DNA of 64,000 bases, from the NCBI GenBank assembly GCA_012845835.1, contig JABAKD010000028.1, forward strand, positions 2,878,242 to 2,942,241, in the 5' to 3' direction. This DNA is from Undaria pinnatifida (taxonomy: Eukaryota; Sar; Phaeophyceae; Laminariales; Alariaceae). Position numbers and translations under genes: made by a program. The notes beneath the pieces were generated by a model. The model was not told the origin of the DNA. It saw nothing but the letters and a program-made list of their open reading frames with translations, and ran no database searches. This document shows positions 9,144 through 20,190 of the stretch, piece after piece (within the stretch, counting starts at the first letter, position 1; every line of letters begins with the position of its first letter).

Positions 9144-10675
9144 CTGTGCCGGGTGAGGTGTGTGGGGGGATAGCATCGACGCGGGCAACAGCATTCGGGA
9201 AATAAATGAACTATTAATAATCGAAGTATTAATAATTGTCACGGTAGTCGTCATGGCACCGTTGTAACCATCGTCGTACCCATCACGGTAGTACTGTTTT
9301 ATACACCGATAATAGACACCTGGTAGTTTATTGCCTTGGGGAAGACGGAGTACTTCGTACAGTATGGTAACTATTTGTTGTTGCTGGGGAGACGAAGTGT
9401 CGAACACGTCGGACATGACAGATCCCTACTTCGGGATCAAGCTCTCTTTGGATAGGTAGATCCCTCATCAACAAGATCTGCGAGATCTAGATCATTTATC
9501 CTGGAGGGATCCGTAACATCTGCATGATCTAGCACATGTCTGCCGTCGACGGGCAATGGGATCTACAGATCTTTCACACGCGGTGTTTTCCGGGGTAGAT
9601 GGAGAGAAGCTGCCGGATCGGACGGGGCATAGCATCAAAGTGGGAGACGGTATGTCGGGGAAATAAAAAACAAAGCAAAACAAAATGTCGTTGATGGTGC
9701 TGTTCTAGTCGCCGTCTTTGTCATGGCGCTGTCCTGTCAGCCCCTACCACAGAGGTGCACCATGTGTGTGTTCTGAGGATCCTGACCACTCGAGCTCTAT
9801 GCAAAAAAACGAGAGTGCCATTCCGACGATTGTGGGCTAAGGAGGGTGAAGGAGCAAAAACATTCAGAGAAAAAAAATGGGGCAAAAAAGTACCTTATGA
9901 CAGGTATATAATCTAGATCTACACGGATCCCGGACAACATATCATAATGACAGGTATAGGATCTAGATGATCTAGATGATCTAGTAATAGGTTATCTACA
10001 TGAACTAGATGGTGATCTGCCCGATGTGCTATGACATGTCGAAAATAACGACGACGCATGCATGCTACGATAACAGCGGTACATATCACACACGTCACCA
10101 GGGGGGCTTCGCCGCGGCGGGCTGACGCCCGTCTGCAGCTCCGCGCATGCTCGTAAGGCAGGTGGTAAACGAATCGGAGAGAGACTGCAGAAGCGACAAA
10201 TTACTGCCAAGGGGTACGGTGTGGTATTAAATCAGTTCATATTATGCAAGTATGAGGTGGAGCGAGTGTGGAGGGGGTTTGTATATATTGAAGGGACAAA
10301 GCAATGGAACAGTCGGGAGGACGCGCAGCCCATGATTATCGTATCATATGCCAGGTACATACGAGTACCGGCGGGTAGTATGGCAGGACTACAACAACAG
10401 CAGCAGCAGTAATCGCCAAACCACGTCGTACCTCGAACGTACTGCTGCTGCATAATCATTTATGCAGTCCAACCATATGGAACTGGACCTCTTTCCTCTC
10501 TTCCCTGTATGCGAGCATTCCTATGTATGTAGTGGCCTCGAGACTCATGAATCACGCACCTTGCAACGTTGAATCTCGACTGCTCAGCTGTTGGAACTCA
10601 GTATCGACCGCTTAACTGCTCTAACTCAAAGCTGATGAATCTCAAATATGTTTGCAAAAAACGAGTACAGCACAC
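9144..10675. other. S10 upstream region, GATCTA-rich
   Basis: No coding sequence was recognised. 9420-9610 and 9895-10030 are rich in GATCTAG, GATCTG and GATCCC words; TGATCTAG and GATCTG.CCGATGTGC recur in the array at 43.80-44.98 kb inside the PIPK gene. A GC hairpin cluster lies at 10085-10145 and a short CAACAGCAG run at 10390-10411. Confidence 0.5.
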
Positions 10676-10861
10676 CCTGCCAGCCGGCAGCCCGGGCACG
10701 GTGCAAGCACGCCCGAAGCCTCCTCCGACACAGTCGAGGTCGGGGAGCAAGATGAGGGAGTTTCGGGCCGAGGGGTGATCCTCATGGCAAGCTAGCACGG
10801 CCAAAGTTGAAAAAATGCGTCCAAGAAAAGCTGAGGAGCATTCTCCGAGCAGCAGCCGCAA
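10676..10861 (-). CDS. Candidate 5' exon, perhaps of the S10 gene (unproven)
   Basis: A frame of 62 codons starting at ATG 10859-10861, MRLLLGECSSAFLGRIFSTL, with a hydrophobic stretch at residues 11-25 that could act as a signal sequence. It is GC-rich like the known exons and ends at a possible donor, AGG|GTGTGC (10670-10675). It lies 1.5 kb upstream of the first secure S10 exon on the same strand. Phase 0 at this donor does not fit the favoured acceptor of the next exon, so another exon or acceptor would be needed. No homology was recognised. Confidence 0.22.
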
Positions 10862-10985
10862 TCTTGTATATGTATTTATAGCCCTGTTCGACCATGCTAT
10901 TTCCGTTCGACGGGCCCCCTCAAGCTGAGAAACTCCCCGACGTGGTTGTGCTTTTTACATTATCATCATGTCTTCAAATAATAAA

Positions 10986-11085
10986 AACGCGCGACCGGAG
11001 CATCACGCAGCTTGAAAAAAAGTTTATCGACCCTCAAAAATGGATCCAACTCACAGCTGACCTAGTTGAAACCTTAACCCCCCCC
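10986..11085 (+). repeat. R1 dispersed element (subtype B)
   Basis: ATAAAAACGCGCGACCGGAG, CATCACGCAGCTTG, ATCGACCCTCAAAA and AACTCACAGCTGACC in order. The 5' flank AATAATAAAAACGCG has no TACCWGGTA, unlike the copy at 38.16 kb. Confidence 0.8.
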
Positions 11086-11904
11086 CCTCCCCATCATTAC
11101 CGTGATCATTATTCTTGTATTTGCCATCCGACAATGTGTACCTACTAATAAGCGTCAACCAACACTAGAAAAAGTCGAGTATGGTAGGGGTTCTCCAGTA
11201 CGGCGATGGTGCGCGGCTTATCGAGGGGAGCCGCCATATTCATTCCGGGTAATGAGTGCAATTCCCAAGGCGCGGCCAAGCGATTTTCACCGCCTTATAT
11301 CGGGGTACCGCTGTACTCAGCCATACTCGGACCACCTTATAGGGGGACTCCTACTGCTGTAACCGAAAATCCAGACCATACCATGAGAAAAAACGCACAA
11401 CAATACGTGTTGCTGTACCAGGTATCATATGATACTACAGAATAAAGCCAACCAGTATAAATATATATATACGATCATTTTGTTTCTTGTGCGGCCAGGA
11501 ATTTTTTTCGTCCCGGCCTCAGTGTGGGATTCTCGGAGCTGAATTTCTCGGTCAAATCTCTTCGTTCGAGCGCCGTCTTCGGGGGGCCTCAAACACCCCT
11601 CGCCCTGCCGTATCCGTTCCGCACCTGGCCGGGATCGGGTACGTGGGCTGAGCGAGACAAGCGAGAAGTGCAAATTTTGGTATTTTGGGCGGTATACGCC
11701 CGAGCTATTCTTGGATCTTGGCATAAGCAGAGCTTGAACGAAAAAAACATATTGGAAAACATTTATTTCCAAGGTGGCATCATTTCCATATTGGCTTCTT
11801 ATGTTGTCCCCACCAGACTGTTTTTTCATGGTCATACCTCGAAGCGTTTGGCATTTTGTCGTACGACTGCTGTGTCGTTGCTTTTCGATATCGGATTTCA
11901 CGGC

Positions 11905-12005
11905 TGAACATATTATACAAAAATATTTCAAGGACGTCAGCCGTGAGTTCGACGAATTTCAGGTCAATACTCATCTTTGCAAGCTGCGTTGTTGGTACTT
12001 GTAAT
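11905..12005 (-). repeat. R1 dispersed element (subtype B, reversed)
   Basis: The complement reads AACGCAGCTTGCAAAGATGA, GTATTGACCTGAAATTCGTC, GAACTCACGGCTGACGTCCT. It is nearly identical to the copy at 6491-6570, so one may be a recent copy of the other. Confidence 0.85.
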
Positions 12006-13039
12006 ATACTATATGGGTGAGTTTTCATTGGGAGGGGTCCTATGTTTTGTCCAGTATAGTGGTAAGTGTTTATATTTGTTCAAGCGTTCGTTGTCTTCGA
12101 GGGAGGCCGTTTCCTACCCAACGACATCATTACACCAGTGTCCGTGCTGATTCTTCATCCTAGAGAGATACAACTTATTATTATGTGGTCACAGACTGTG
12201 GGACAGAGTAAACCAAACGATTGCAAATAATCAAGGTATAAAGCAAGTGAAATGCTAGCGTATCGGGTACGAGAACACAGCAAAACGGACCAGACCATGA
12301 AAAAAAAACACACAACGAACGGAGTCGCTTTAAAAAAATGCATTGCGAGAAACAATGTTTTGTCAGTCTTTTTCATCGCCGCTCCAAAGAGTCGTTCCGT
12401 AAATATTGGTCCACGATCCACGATCCATCTTTCAGGACCAAATAATAAATATCGCACACCAATCCCATGTGTATGTATCCCCACAACGAAACGTGGATGC
12501 ACTTCTGAAGTTAGGTGTGATTCTCAAGGTTGTGTGGTTGCAAGAACTGCGCTGGCTACTGACTGTTGTTGACGCTGGTCAATACATCGTGTGCGCCAGC
12601 AATTAATTGACGGCAGTACGATAAAATACAATGATCGTCTTGAAAATGTCATCTCGTGTTCGCCAGGAATTAACCGATGATGCAGAGTATTAGGTATCTT
12701 CTTGACAATATCTCCCCTGCGCCACAGCAATCGACGATATTGCAGTACCATAAAAAATAGGGATCTTCTGCACAAATATCTCGTGGTACCTATCGCTACG
12801 CATACGCACATCGGACGCAAGTCAATCGGAAAGAGAAAAGAAAATAAAAGACGGAGAAGAAAGAAAAGGGGTATCATATTCTGATTCAAGATCACCCTGT
12901 GTCAAGCCGAAGCAGGCGTTCATTGCTCTTATCTGTTGTGGGCAATATTTATATGGCTGTTAGTATGCCCGGACATGGCGATTTGACCTCTCTTCTTATG
13001 TCCCGAATGGCGTTATCGTGACGCTCTGGGCACCAACTG

Positions 13040-14300
13040 TTTAGATTCATCCCGAGGTCGAGCGTTTGGTACGAATTGCGGTCGCATGGCATTTTTTTTC
13101 CCTACGCGAGTAGTATGCAAGAAAACCCGCGAAAATATTAGCGAGCTTAGGTTTCTGACCCAATAAGCGAATGAAATCGGGATTTCCAGCGATTGTTTTC
13201 GGTGCCGTTTAAGCGACAAAGAGGCGATTATTCGGGCAGCAAGTATTCCATGATTATTTCGACTATTATGCCAGCGAGTGAAATACGCACTGTTTTGGCC
13301 TACTTTCAAGCTTTTTTCCACGGTTGGTTATTATGCTCGAGTCGTGCCAGTCGTAGTTCCACCTATTATTATGTCGTTTCTTTGAACACCCCATTTTTGT
13401 TTGAAATTAAGTGTGCTTATAACCGGGGGGGCCTGAATCCTGCATAAAAATGGCTCTCATTCGTTGATTTATATTGCGTTTGGTGCTGTTGTTGCTGTTC
13501 AAGTGTTCATCCTCATTTTGAGCGTGCTTGCTCGGCACGGCAACCTGATATAGGCTCAAAACCGCTTTTTTGTGCGTCCTATAATGCAAATAACCCATTG
13601 AACTGCGCTCGCATGGCAAGTGTTTGCTGTGTGCGAGAAATATGCGAGAAAACTCGAGTCGGTCGAAATAATTGTGAGCTTGTTGGGTCAAAGCCTACCA
13701 GCCAATCACGATAAATAAGCCAATGGAGTCGGGGTTGACACGCCGTGCGGGGAGGTATATCGAACTGGGAGATTATCGATCATCGTTATAGTTACCGCGT
13801 TGTTGGAGCTGTAGAGATTCGGAGGATTTCTGAACCGGGGATGGGGCCCTATCTCCCCCGTGAGCGATGGAACTGCCCTCCATTGGTTGGTGAGCCTTTA
13901 TCATCCTCCTCCTAGGATGGGGGGGCGCTGTGGAGCTCGAACCAATCAACGATTCTAGCCAATGGAACTGGGTTTTCCACACCGTGGGGGGCGGTGTCGA
14001 CCTGAGGGAACTCGGCTGTCTTCCCCCGTTTGTCTAATTTCTAGATATATGGAACGACCCTTCGACCGGGGATGGGGACCTATCGTCCCCGGGTGGAGCT
14101 GGCTATAAAATATACGAACCCCAGCCAATTAGAGATCGGCCGGTCGGTGGCATTGGGGATTTCCTCACACTGCTGTGCGGGGAGGTATCAATCCTGGTGA
14201 TATATCCGTGTTTGTTCCCGGGCTGTCGGAGTTGTATATATGAGAATGGATTATGATTATGGGAATAGACCCTATCGTCCCCAGATGACGGTTACTTTAT
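13040..14300. repeat. Long-period degenerate repeats
   Basis: Three units of about 200 bp (from about 13702, 13940 and 14125) share CCAAT(C/T)A, GTG(C/G)GG(G)GAGGT, then CCGGGGATGGGG(C/A)CCTATC. Before them, 13040-13160 and 13600-13690 share TCGCATGGCA, GCAAGAAAAC/GCGAGAAAAC and GAGCTT followed by a GGGTC(A)-like end. Confidence 0.55.
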
Positions 14301-14559
14301 GTACGATCTCCCGCCAACGAGAGACCAGCAATCACACAAAAAGGCCATACCAGTATCACGTATTACGTGTTTTTATTTTCGTCCAAAACTCGATCGAGCC
14401 TGAAATTCTCAACTACCAAATCCTTCGTTCAATGCTATCGCGTATGCACCCTGTTCGCTACACGTGCACTGCTTTGCACTCGCGTGCTTATGGTTCATCG
14501 GCTGACTCCCGATTTCACTATTTTATATCATTCTTCTGGCGGAGACATGAATTGCGTCA

Positions 14560-14684
14560 GCTGTGATATATGCATGTACCACTTTTGATTTTGTTTGTGT
14601 GTTTTTCCGTGGGGTATTCCTCCACTCCAGAGTGGCTAGAGCCTGTCGTGTGACCACGGACTTGTTTATCCGAGTTAATGTGAG

Positions 14685-14737
<53 letters not shown>

Positions 14738-14755
14738 AAACAACAAAAACAACAA

Positions 14756-14835
<80 letters not shown>
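14560..14835 (-). repeat. R6 element with an expanded (AAC)n tract
   Basis: The complement of 14560-14690 gives CTCACATTAACTCGGATAA, GGTCACACGACAGGCTC, CACTCTGGAGTGGAGG and CACAAACAAAATC. Upstream of it on that strand lies (GTT)n, seen on the plus strand as (AAC)n with AAAAC interruptions at 14690-14833. The same order, (GTT)n then CTCACATT, occurs at 62.9-63.2 kb. Confidence 0.8.
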
Positions 14836-15258
14836 GTGCACCCCAGCAGTTATGTGGTACAGGTACCAGGTACGTACAAATTGCAAATTGCAGCCACCTC
14901 TTGTCTCGTCTGCCTGGATTACTACAACTTGCATAAGGTACTCGAAGTCGCCTGTTATATACGGCTCGCCTTTTCAAACCGGCCTATGCTGATGCATTCA
15001 ATCTGGGTGTGTGAGTGGAGAGCTGCTACGCTGTGACTGTGCACGTTGGTACCCGGCACCCTTGTTGGTACCCCCCATAGGTATGCCTGACTAGGTGCTG
15101 ATAAACGTGGCAATACTAACGTAAATGTAAAGACCATTCCAGAAGTAATATCAATATTCCAACGATATTTATATTTACGTCCAAACCGATACTACTTCTG
15201 TAGCTTCAACTGCTGTGTGTAAGGACAAATTCCGACAACAAATACAAAGGGTACTTAC

Positions 15259-15376
15259 CTCTCACGGTTGTCGACCAAGCGGCCAAGCAAGCCCAACCGG
15301 CCCATGATCGAAGAAGCACCATCAACCTTCAGCCTAGTCGTATCAGCCACACACACTACAGAAGACCTTGGTAGAG
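15259..15376 (-). CDS. Candidate exon, family not recognised
   Basis: Between an acceptor (CCTACTCACAG) and a strong donor (GAGAG|GTAAGT at 15253-15258) the minus strand is open and reads VADTTRLKVDGASSIMGRLG, then LLGRLVDNRE. The splice borders and codon choice look like those of the real exons, but I cannot name a family or connect it to either gene. It could be an upstream exon of the S10 transcript or part of another gene. Confidence 0.25.
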
Positions 15377-15600
15377 CTGTGAGTAGGCGTCACTGACACA
15401 GCAGTTTGGGGGACTTGTGTGTGTTGTTTACTCCGGAGTATATTTTTTTCCGGTCGTTTTTGCAACCCCTTCTGCCTCTTTTACTACGCCTGCATATCTA
15501 TACGAGGAACCCTAAAACCAGAAACCCGAGGAACCAGGAACCAGGAACCAGAAACCAGAAACCAGAACACCACGCCGAACACCACAGGCGCAAGACCAAC

Positions 15601-15690
15601 GTCGTATTACGCAGCTTGCAAAGCTGTTAATTGGCATCAACTACTCAGTTGATGGAAGAGACAGCTGACATTGTATTTGTACTTATTTTA
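15601..15690 (+). repeat. R1 dispersed element, diverged
   Basis: TATTACGCAGCTTGCAAAG is followed by degraded sequence and GACAGCTGACATTGTATTTG. Only the two ends match the consensus. Confidence 0.6.
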
Positions 15691-17687
15691 CGCGAAAATA
15701 GCAGAATTAACACATCGCCTGCGGGCCAGCGCGATTATCTTCCTAACGTCAGCCGCGACGTAAAGTCGTTGGCTTTTCCATTAGATACTACCCTCATGTC
15801 CGGAAATATAAGTACCGATTTGTTGATGAAAATGAACGTAAACATGATTTACAATTAAGTTGCTTTACATTTCCGGCCAAGAAGCGGGTTGGCAAAGCTC
15901 ATCGTCATCATCAGCCTTCTGAACAAGGACCTTGGGACTGGATCAAGCAAATGAATAAAGAGAGGTTGTTAGCATGGTATCCCCGTAGACTAGCCAATCC
16001 GCGTCTCTCCGAAACTAGTTGATGCGAGTAGGGCACGGTCCTCCTCAAGAGCCCCGGGGCAGCTGAGCCCGCAACATTCGTCGCGACCGCCCAGAACTTT
16101 CCCGCGCATACATTCATGCATTGCGCATACATGCATCACGACCAAGATGGTAGCGAGGGGGGGTGGGTGGGAGGGGGGGTGTACCTGCTTCATGAAGAAT
16201 ATAGCCGTAGTCGTATGGCCATAGAGCGTCGCACCCACCTACAATGCAGGGACGGAGCACGTCGGGTTGCACCGACCAGGCAAGTAATGCTACTGACTAA
16301 TTTGCCTCGTACGGGGTACGCAGAGAGGTTATGCTTGCTTGCGTCCACCCGTTGTTTTTTGGGGGGGGGTTGGGGGGTCGAGTTGAATGCAACGCCTCCT
16401 CAGTAAACCTCTATATAAATAATTACAAAACGCGGTGTTTATTAATAACAAAAAACACGCGTCGCGTTACAACCGTGTTGCCAGAACGGTCCGATCAGCT
16501 GAAAACATGTTGCACATTGTCATACATGTCAAGCGGGAGGGTTACTCAAACCAAGGACATTCCTTCTCCTGCGTGCACTTTCTCGCCTTATCAACGGCTT
16601 TGGTTGGATGGCGGCCAGCGTAGCCTCTCCTCGTTGCTCAAACCTTTTTTCGGGACACTACAAACATCATTTACACTTATTATAATTCCAAGTACTTTGT
16701 GTGAAGGAGTCGTGGTGCCGGATGGTGGGAGGGAAAGGACGCAGGGTGTATCAGCTTCGCTTGGAGACAGCACCGTTTCTTCGTTGTTGATTTCTTATTA
16801 CTGGCGTTGAGCCAGGAGAAGCTCGAGGAGACAGGAAAGGAGAAGGAGTGAGAGCATGGGGGTGGGGTGAGGCTCACAGAGTTCGCATCACCCTCCAGCG
16901 TTGCTGCTGTGCTCTCTTCTGGACCTTTACCTATAGAACGTACAAGGAAGGAACGTTCTCCTAGGTGTTCTATGTTCCCATGAGCGCGCTTACTTCTACC
17001 TATCTTGTCCAGAGGAGGACGTTCCATTACCGAGAACGCTCTTGTGGTATAAGCTAGCTATTCTCTACGGGTTATCCGCTTCACTCAGAATATTCCGTTT
17101 AAGATAATCTTCTTGTGGTCAATAGACCGTAACTCTGCGGACTATTTTACCGAATCTATTGCCCGCTATACCGACACTCTATTACATTTGTATGACGCCC
17201 ATGTTACGGTCACACACAGGGTTCGCATTTTTTTTCCTGCGTTGAGGGTCCTCATTTATGTAGCTCTCGAGTGTACCCCACACAAAACCTTATGGTGGGG
17301 TCAATTGAAAGCGAAACCCGATGGAGCAAACCAATGGCCTAGGCACAAATAAAACAAAATAGATCTCACAACTTGTTCAAGAAAGTCACATCCCGACGAG
17401 TACATGGGCTATAAAAGGAGCCCACACCATAGGTCACGGATATAAAACTGAACGCTAAAACGCGTTGCTAAATTCGCAGGGCAAGTGCATCATCTCCCTT
17501 TTTCATTTACGCACATGCTTTCAAAGGCGTGTGTGAAACCCTGTTATATCGTTTCCGTATCCTAGATTTGACGTCTTGTTAGGCTCCCAGGGCAATAATA
17601 CCATGTAACACAACACACCGTCATGTGACATATGTGCTACTATACGGTATTGGTGTGCACACGTTTTCCTTCTGAGGGTGATGGCTT

Positions 17688-17785
17688 AAACGCCTTTCCA
17701 ACGGGAAACCCTTTTTGGGGGACAACTTTACTTGAAGTTAGTATACTAGATATAGGGAGTGATTTTGGGGCTCTAAAGGAAGGGA
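17688..17785 (+). mobile_element. R2 miniature element
   Basis: CGCCTTTCCAACGGGAAACC, GGGGGACAACTTTACTTG, TTAGTATACTAGATATAGGG, then GGGGCTCTAAAGG. R3 sequence starts about 100 bp downstream, an association repeated at 33.8/34.2, 36.6/36.7 and 48.6 kb. Confidence 0.75.
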
Positions 17786-17879
17786 GTTCTATATACCTCA
17801 CCCCCAAACGGGTCCTTTTTGGGTCACCTGATAGGACAACCCGATGAACCAAAAATGAACTTGCGCTATACGATAGAGG

Positions 17880-18475
17880 TACGTAGCACTTTCGGTCTGA
17901 AAGGGTTTCTGAATGACGGGAGGGCTCCTTAACCCAAAATCGTCGGAATTTCATCGTTTGCAACGATTATCGTTGCATATATGTGCGAGGCCGTGGGATG
18001 TATTGTCAAATGGTATATTATTTTTCGTTAAATCAGTTTTTTTGGAGTCAAAAATGACATGGGTATCGTGTCTTAACCTCCTCCCAAAGTGAACGGTAGT
18101 GCTGAGGAAAAAAAAACGCGGGCTCGCACCTCTATCGTGGCACGCGTCCAGGAACCCATGGTCTAGGCACACAAACAGACTCGTGCCGTGGTAGAGGTAT
18201 TTATAGCAGTTTTCGTCGGAAACGTTTTCTGAATGACGGGGCTCCTTGACCCAAAATCGTCGGAAAATAAATAAATAATGGGCCATTTTTTTGCACATGA
18301 AATCTTCTCGTTGTATTTACCTAGGCAATGTGGGATTTTTTTCATCCGGTAGCGGTTTTATTATTTTTCGTCAAATCAGTTTTTTGGGTTAAAAGAGGGC
18401 ACGTCTTAAACTCCGAAAGCGAGGAACCTCTCAGAAAAAAAAAGTGCTCTGCACCTTTGTTGTAGCACGCGTCAG
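17880..18475 (+). repeat. R3 units in tandem
   Basis: Recurring words are TTTCTGAATGACGGG, CTCCTTAACCCAAAATCGTC, a CATGGGAT or AATGTGGGAT box, AAATCAGTTTTTT(T/G)GG, CTTAA(G/A)C(T/C)(C)CC and TAGCACGCGTC. Similar units lie at 34.16-35.26, 36.72, 43.54, 48.32, 48.67 (minus), 52.45 (minus) and 53.16 kb. Confidence 0.75.
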
Positions 18476-19004
18476 TATTCATAAATTGACAAACAAGATT
18501 GGCATATTCCGACCAAGAGTTTGGGCTGAGGAGGAGCGCCCTGTCAAATTCAGAAATTACGTTTCGCCAAAAATAGGTATACCTTTGTCGTATAGCACAG
18601 TGGCTTGTCCCCCGACCAACGAGGGTGCAGTTCTAACAGGGGTAGCCCACACATTATCCTTATACAAAGATGCATTGGGCAACAACTAAAGCCATCAGCG
18701 ACTCGACCATGTACTTCCAGTTTGTCTTCGTCACGACGACAATATACACATACACAACGCTACTAATAAGGGAGAGGGGGACGGGAGATGCTTTTCCCGC
18801 TCCCCGCTCTCTGAGTTGGGAACCATCAGGCGTTATTTCGCCGGGGACACGTAGGGGTGATGTGTGAGGCGGGCGTGGCATGGACTTGCGGTCGCTGGGG
18901 GCCGGGTTGGCGAACGGTAGAGCGGGTTGTGCGAAATGAATACTGAAGCCGAATGTTTTTCAAGATCCAAAATGACACCGCTACCACTACAACGCAACGG
19001 TACA

Positions 19005-19133
19005 GGACACGCAAGCTAGCGCTGGATTGCAAAGGCAATTGAGTTAAATCGTGTATGAAAATACGTGGAAATGTGGTGAGCTTAAACTTTATTTTTTATT
19101 TTTCCCCGTCCGCCGGACGATAAAAAAAAAAAG
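19005..19133 (+). repeat. R5 poly(A)-ended repeat
   Basis: GCTGGATTGCAAAGGCAATT, GAGTTAAATCGTGTATG, AAAATACGTGGAAATGTGGT, GAGCTTAAACTTTA, a CCGCCGGACGAT box and then A(11). Related copies at 27.77-28.07 (minus), 31.73-31.93 (minus) and 38.69-38.98 kb (plus) also end in an A run on the same relative strand. That suggests a retroposon (SINE-like). Confidence 0.7.
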
Positions 19134-19784
19134 GTACAAGGATGTACCTCTGTTGATTTTCCCTGGGCGGAAAACTTCTTCGTCACGACGACAATACACG
19201 TACAACACCACTGTTACTAGTATACCTGTTGAACCCATTTCAAGTGATATATTACACGCACTTGGTACGATATTACGCCTCTGCGAAACGCTTGACTGAA
19301 TCTCACTTCCCCAAATAGATTCAGGCCGTGTTGTCTCCCGCTATGTATGTGCCAAATCCAGATCCACATGCTGTAGTGCCCCGGTCGTGATTGGAAGTGA
19401 CGCGAAAATACGCCCCCCTCCCCCCCCAAAAAATGCCTCCGGCGGGGTCTCCTTCTCTGGTACCCAACCTACCATGAGTAGCAGTCAAGCCACGAAAAAA
19501 ACACCAACACGATATAAACCCCCAGGTGCCACTGGGGACTTGGCCCCTGGATAGTACCTCTTCATACAGCGATGTACCGAATGACACCACGCACCCAAGA
19601 TTAACACACTCTGCTGGGGCGAAAGTCCAAGCTGATTTTCTCCGCAATGCGGACGGTGCAATTTCGCCACGTAAACGCCGACCGATGTGTCAAAACGGAA
19701 AATGTCTCGGAGATGTCTTTTGCCAAACCACAGTTTTCCGGGGGCTTTTTCACGGTCAGGTGGAGTCAGAGGGTAAACCCGTCC

Positions 19785-20190
19785 CGACCCGCGAGATTTG
19801 AAAGCCTTCTGACCCGACCCGACTCGACCCAACTTGACCCGACTCGACCCGACCCGACCCGACCCGACCCGACCCGACCCGACCCGACCCGACCCGACCC
19901 GACCCGACCCGACCCAACCCGACCCGACCGACCCGACCCGACCCGACCCGACCCGACCCGACTCGACCCGACCCGACCCGACCCGACCCGGCGCGACCCG
20001 ACCCGACCCTACTCGACCCGACCCGACCCGACCCGACCCGACCCGACCCTACTCGACCCGACCCGACCCGACTCGACCCGACTCGACCCTACTCGACCCT
20101 ACTCGACCCGACTCGACCCGTTCCGTCCCGTGAGATTTCAAACACCTCCTGACTCGACCCCACTCGACCCGCGAGGTTTTGAGAACCTCC
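19785..20190. repeat. CCCGA/GGGTC pentanucleotide array
   Basis: About 70 GACCC units with GACTC variants. Spacers at 20132-20155 and 20172-20192 contain GAGATTTCAAACACCTCCTG and GCGAGGTTTTGAGAACCTCC. The plus-strand frames give Arg/Pro/Asp/Thr repeats, which I treat as non-coding. Confidence 0.95.

Larger units (their letters stand above)
10862..15258. other. Intergenic stretch without recognised genes
   Basis: Contains two R1 subtype B copies (10986-11085 plus, 11905-12005 minus), repeat units at 13.0-14.3 kb and an R6 copy with a long (AAC)n tract (14560-14835). Open frames at 11425-11931 (168 codons, minus) and 11524-11907 (127 codons, plus) overlap each other and an R1 copy and show no recognisable family. 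The rest is featureless to me. Confidence 0.55.
15377..19780. other. Intergenic stretch without recognised genes
   Basis: Holds an R1 copy (15601-15690), tandem ACCAGAAACCAGAA-type words (15520-15570), a G-rich tract (16155-16185), an R2 element (17688-17785), R3 units (17880-18475) and an R5 copy (19005-19133). No coding exon was recognised. Confidence 0.55.

Noticed and set aside
12200-12610. Transposase remnant
   Set aside because: Short overlapping frames on both strands with no catalytic motif or inverted ends.
12524-12895. Signal-peptide exon for the S10 gene (minus strand, MIPLFFLLRLLFSFLF)
   Set aside because: Hydrophobic start only. There is no good donor in phase, it lies 3.4 kb beyond the first secure exon and the DNA is AT-rich, unlike the other exons.
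14557-15036. Poly-Thr, poly-Cys and poly-Leu frames
   Set aside because: Products of the (AAC)n tract read in different frames.
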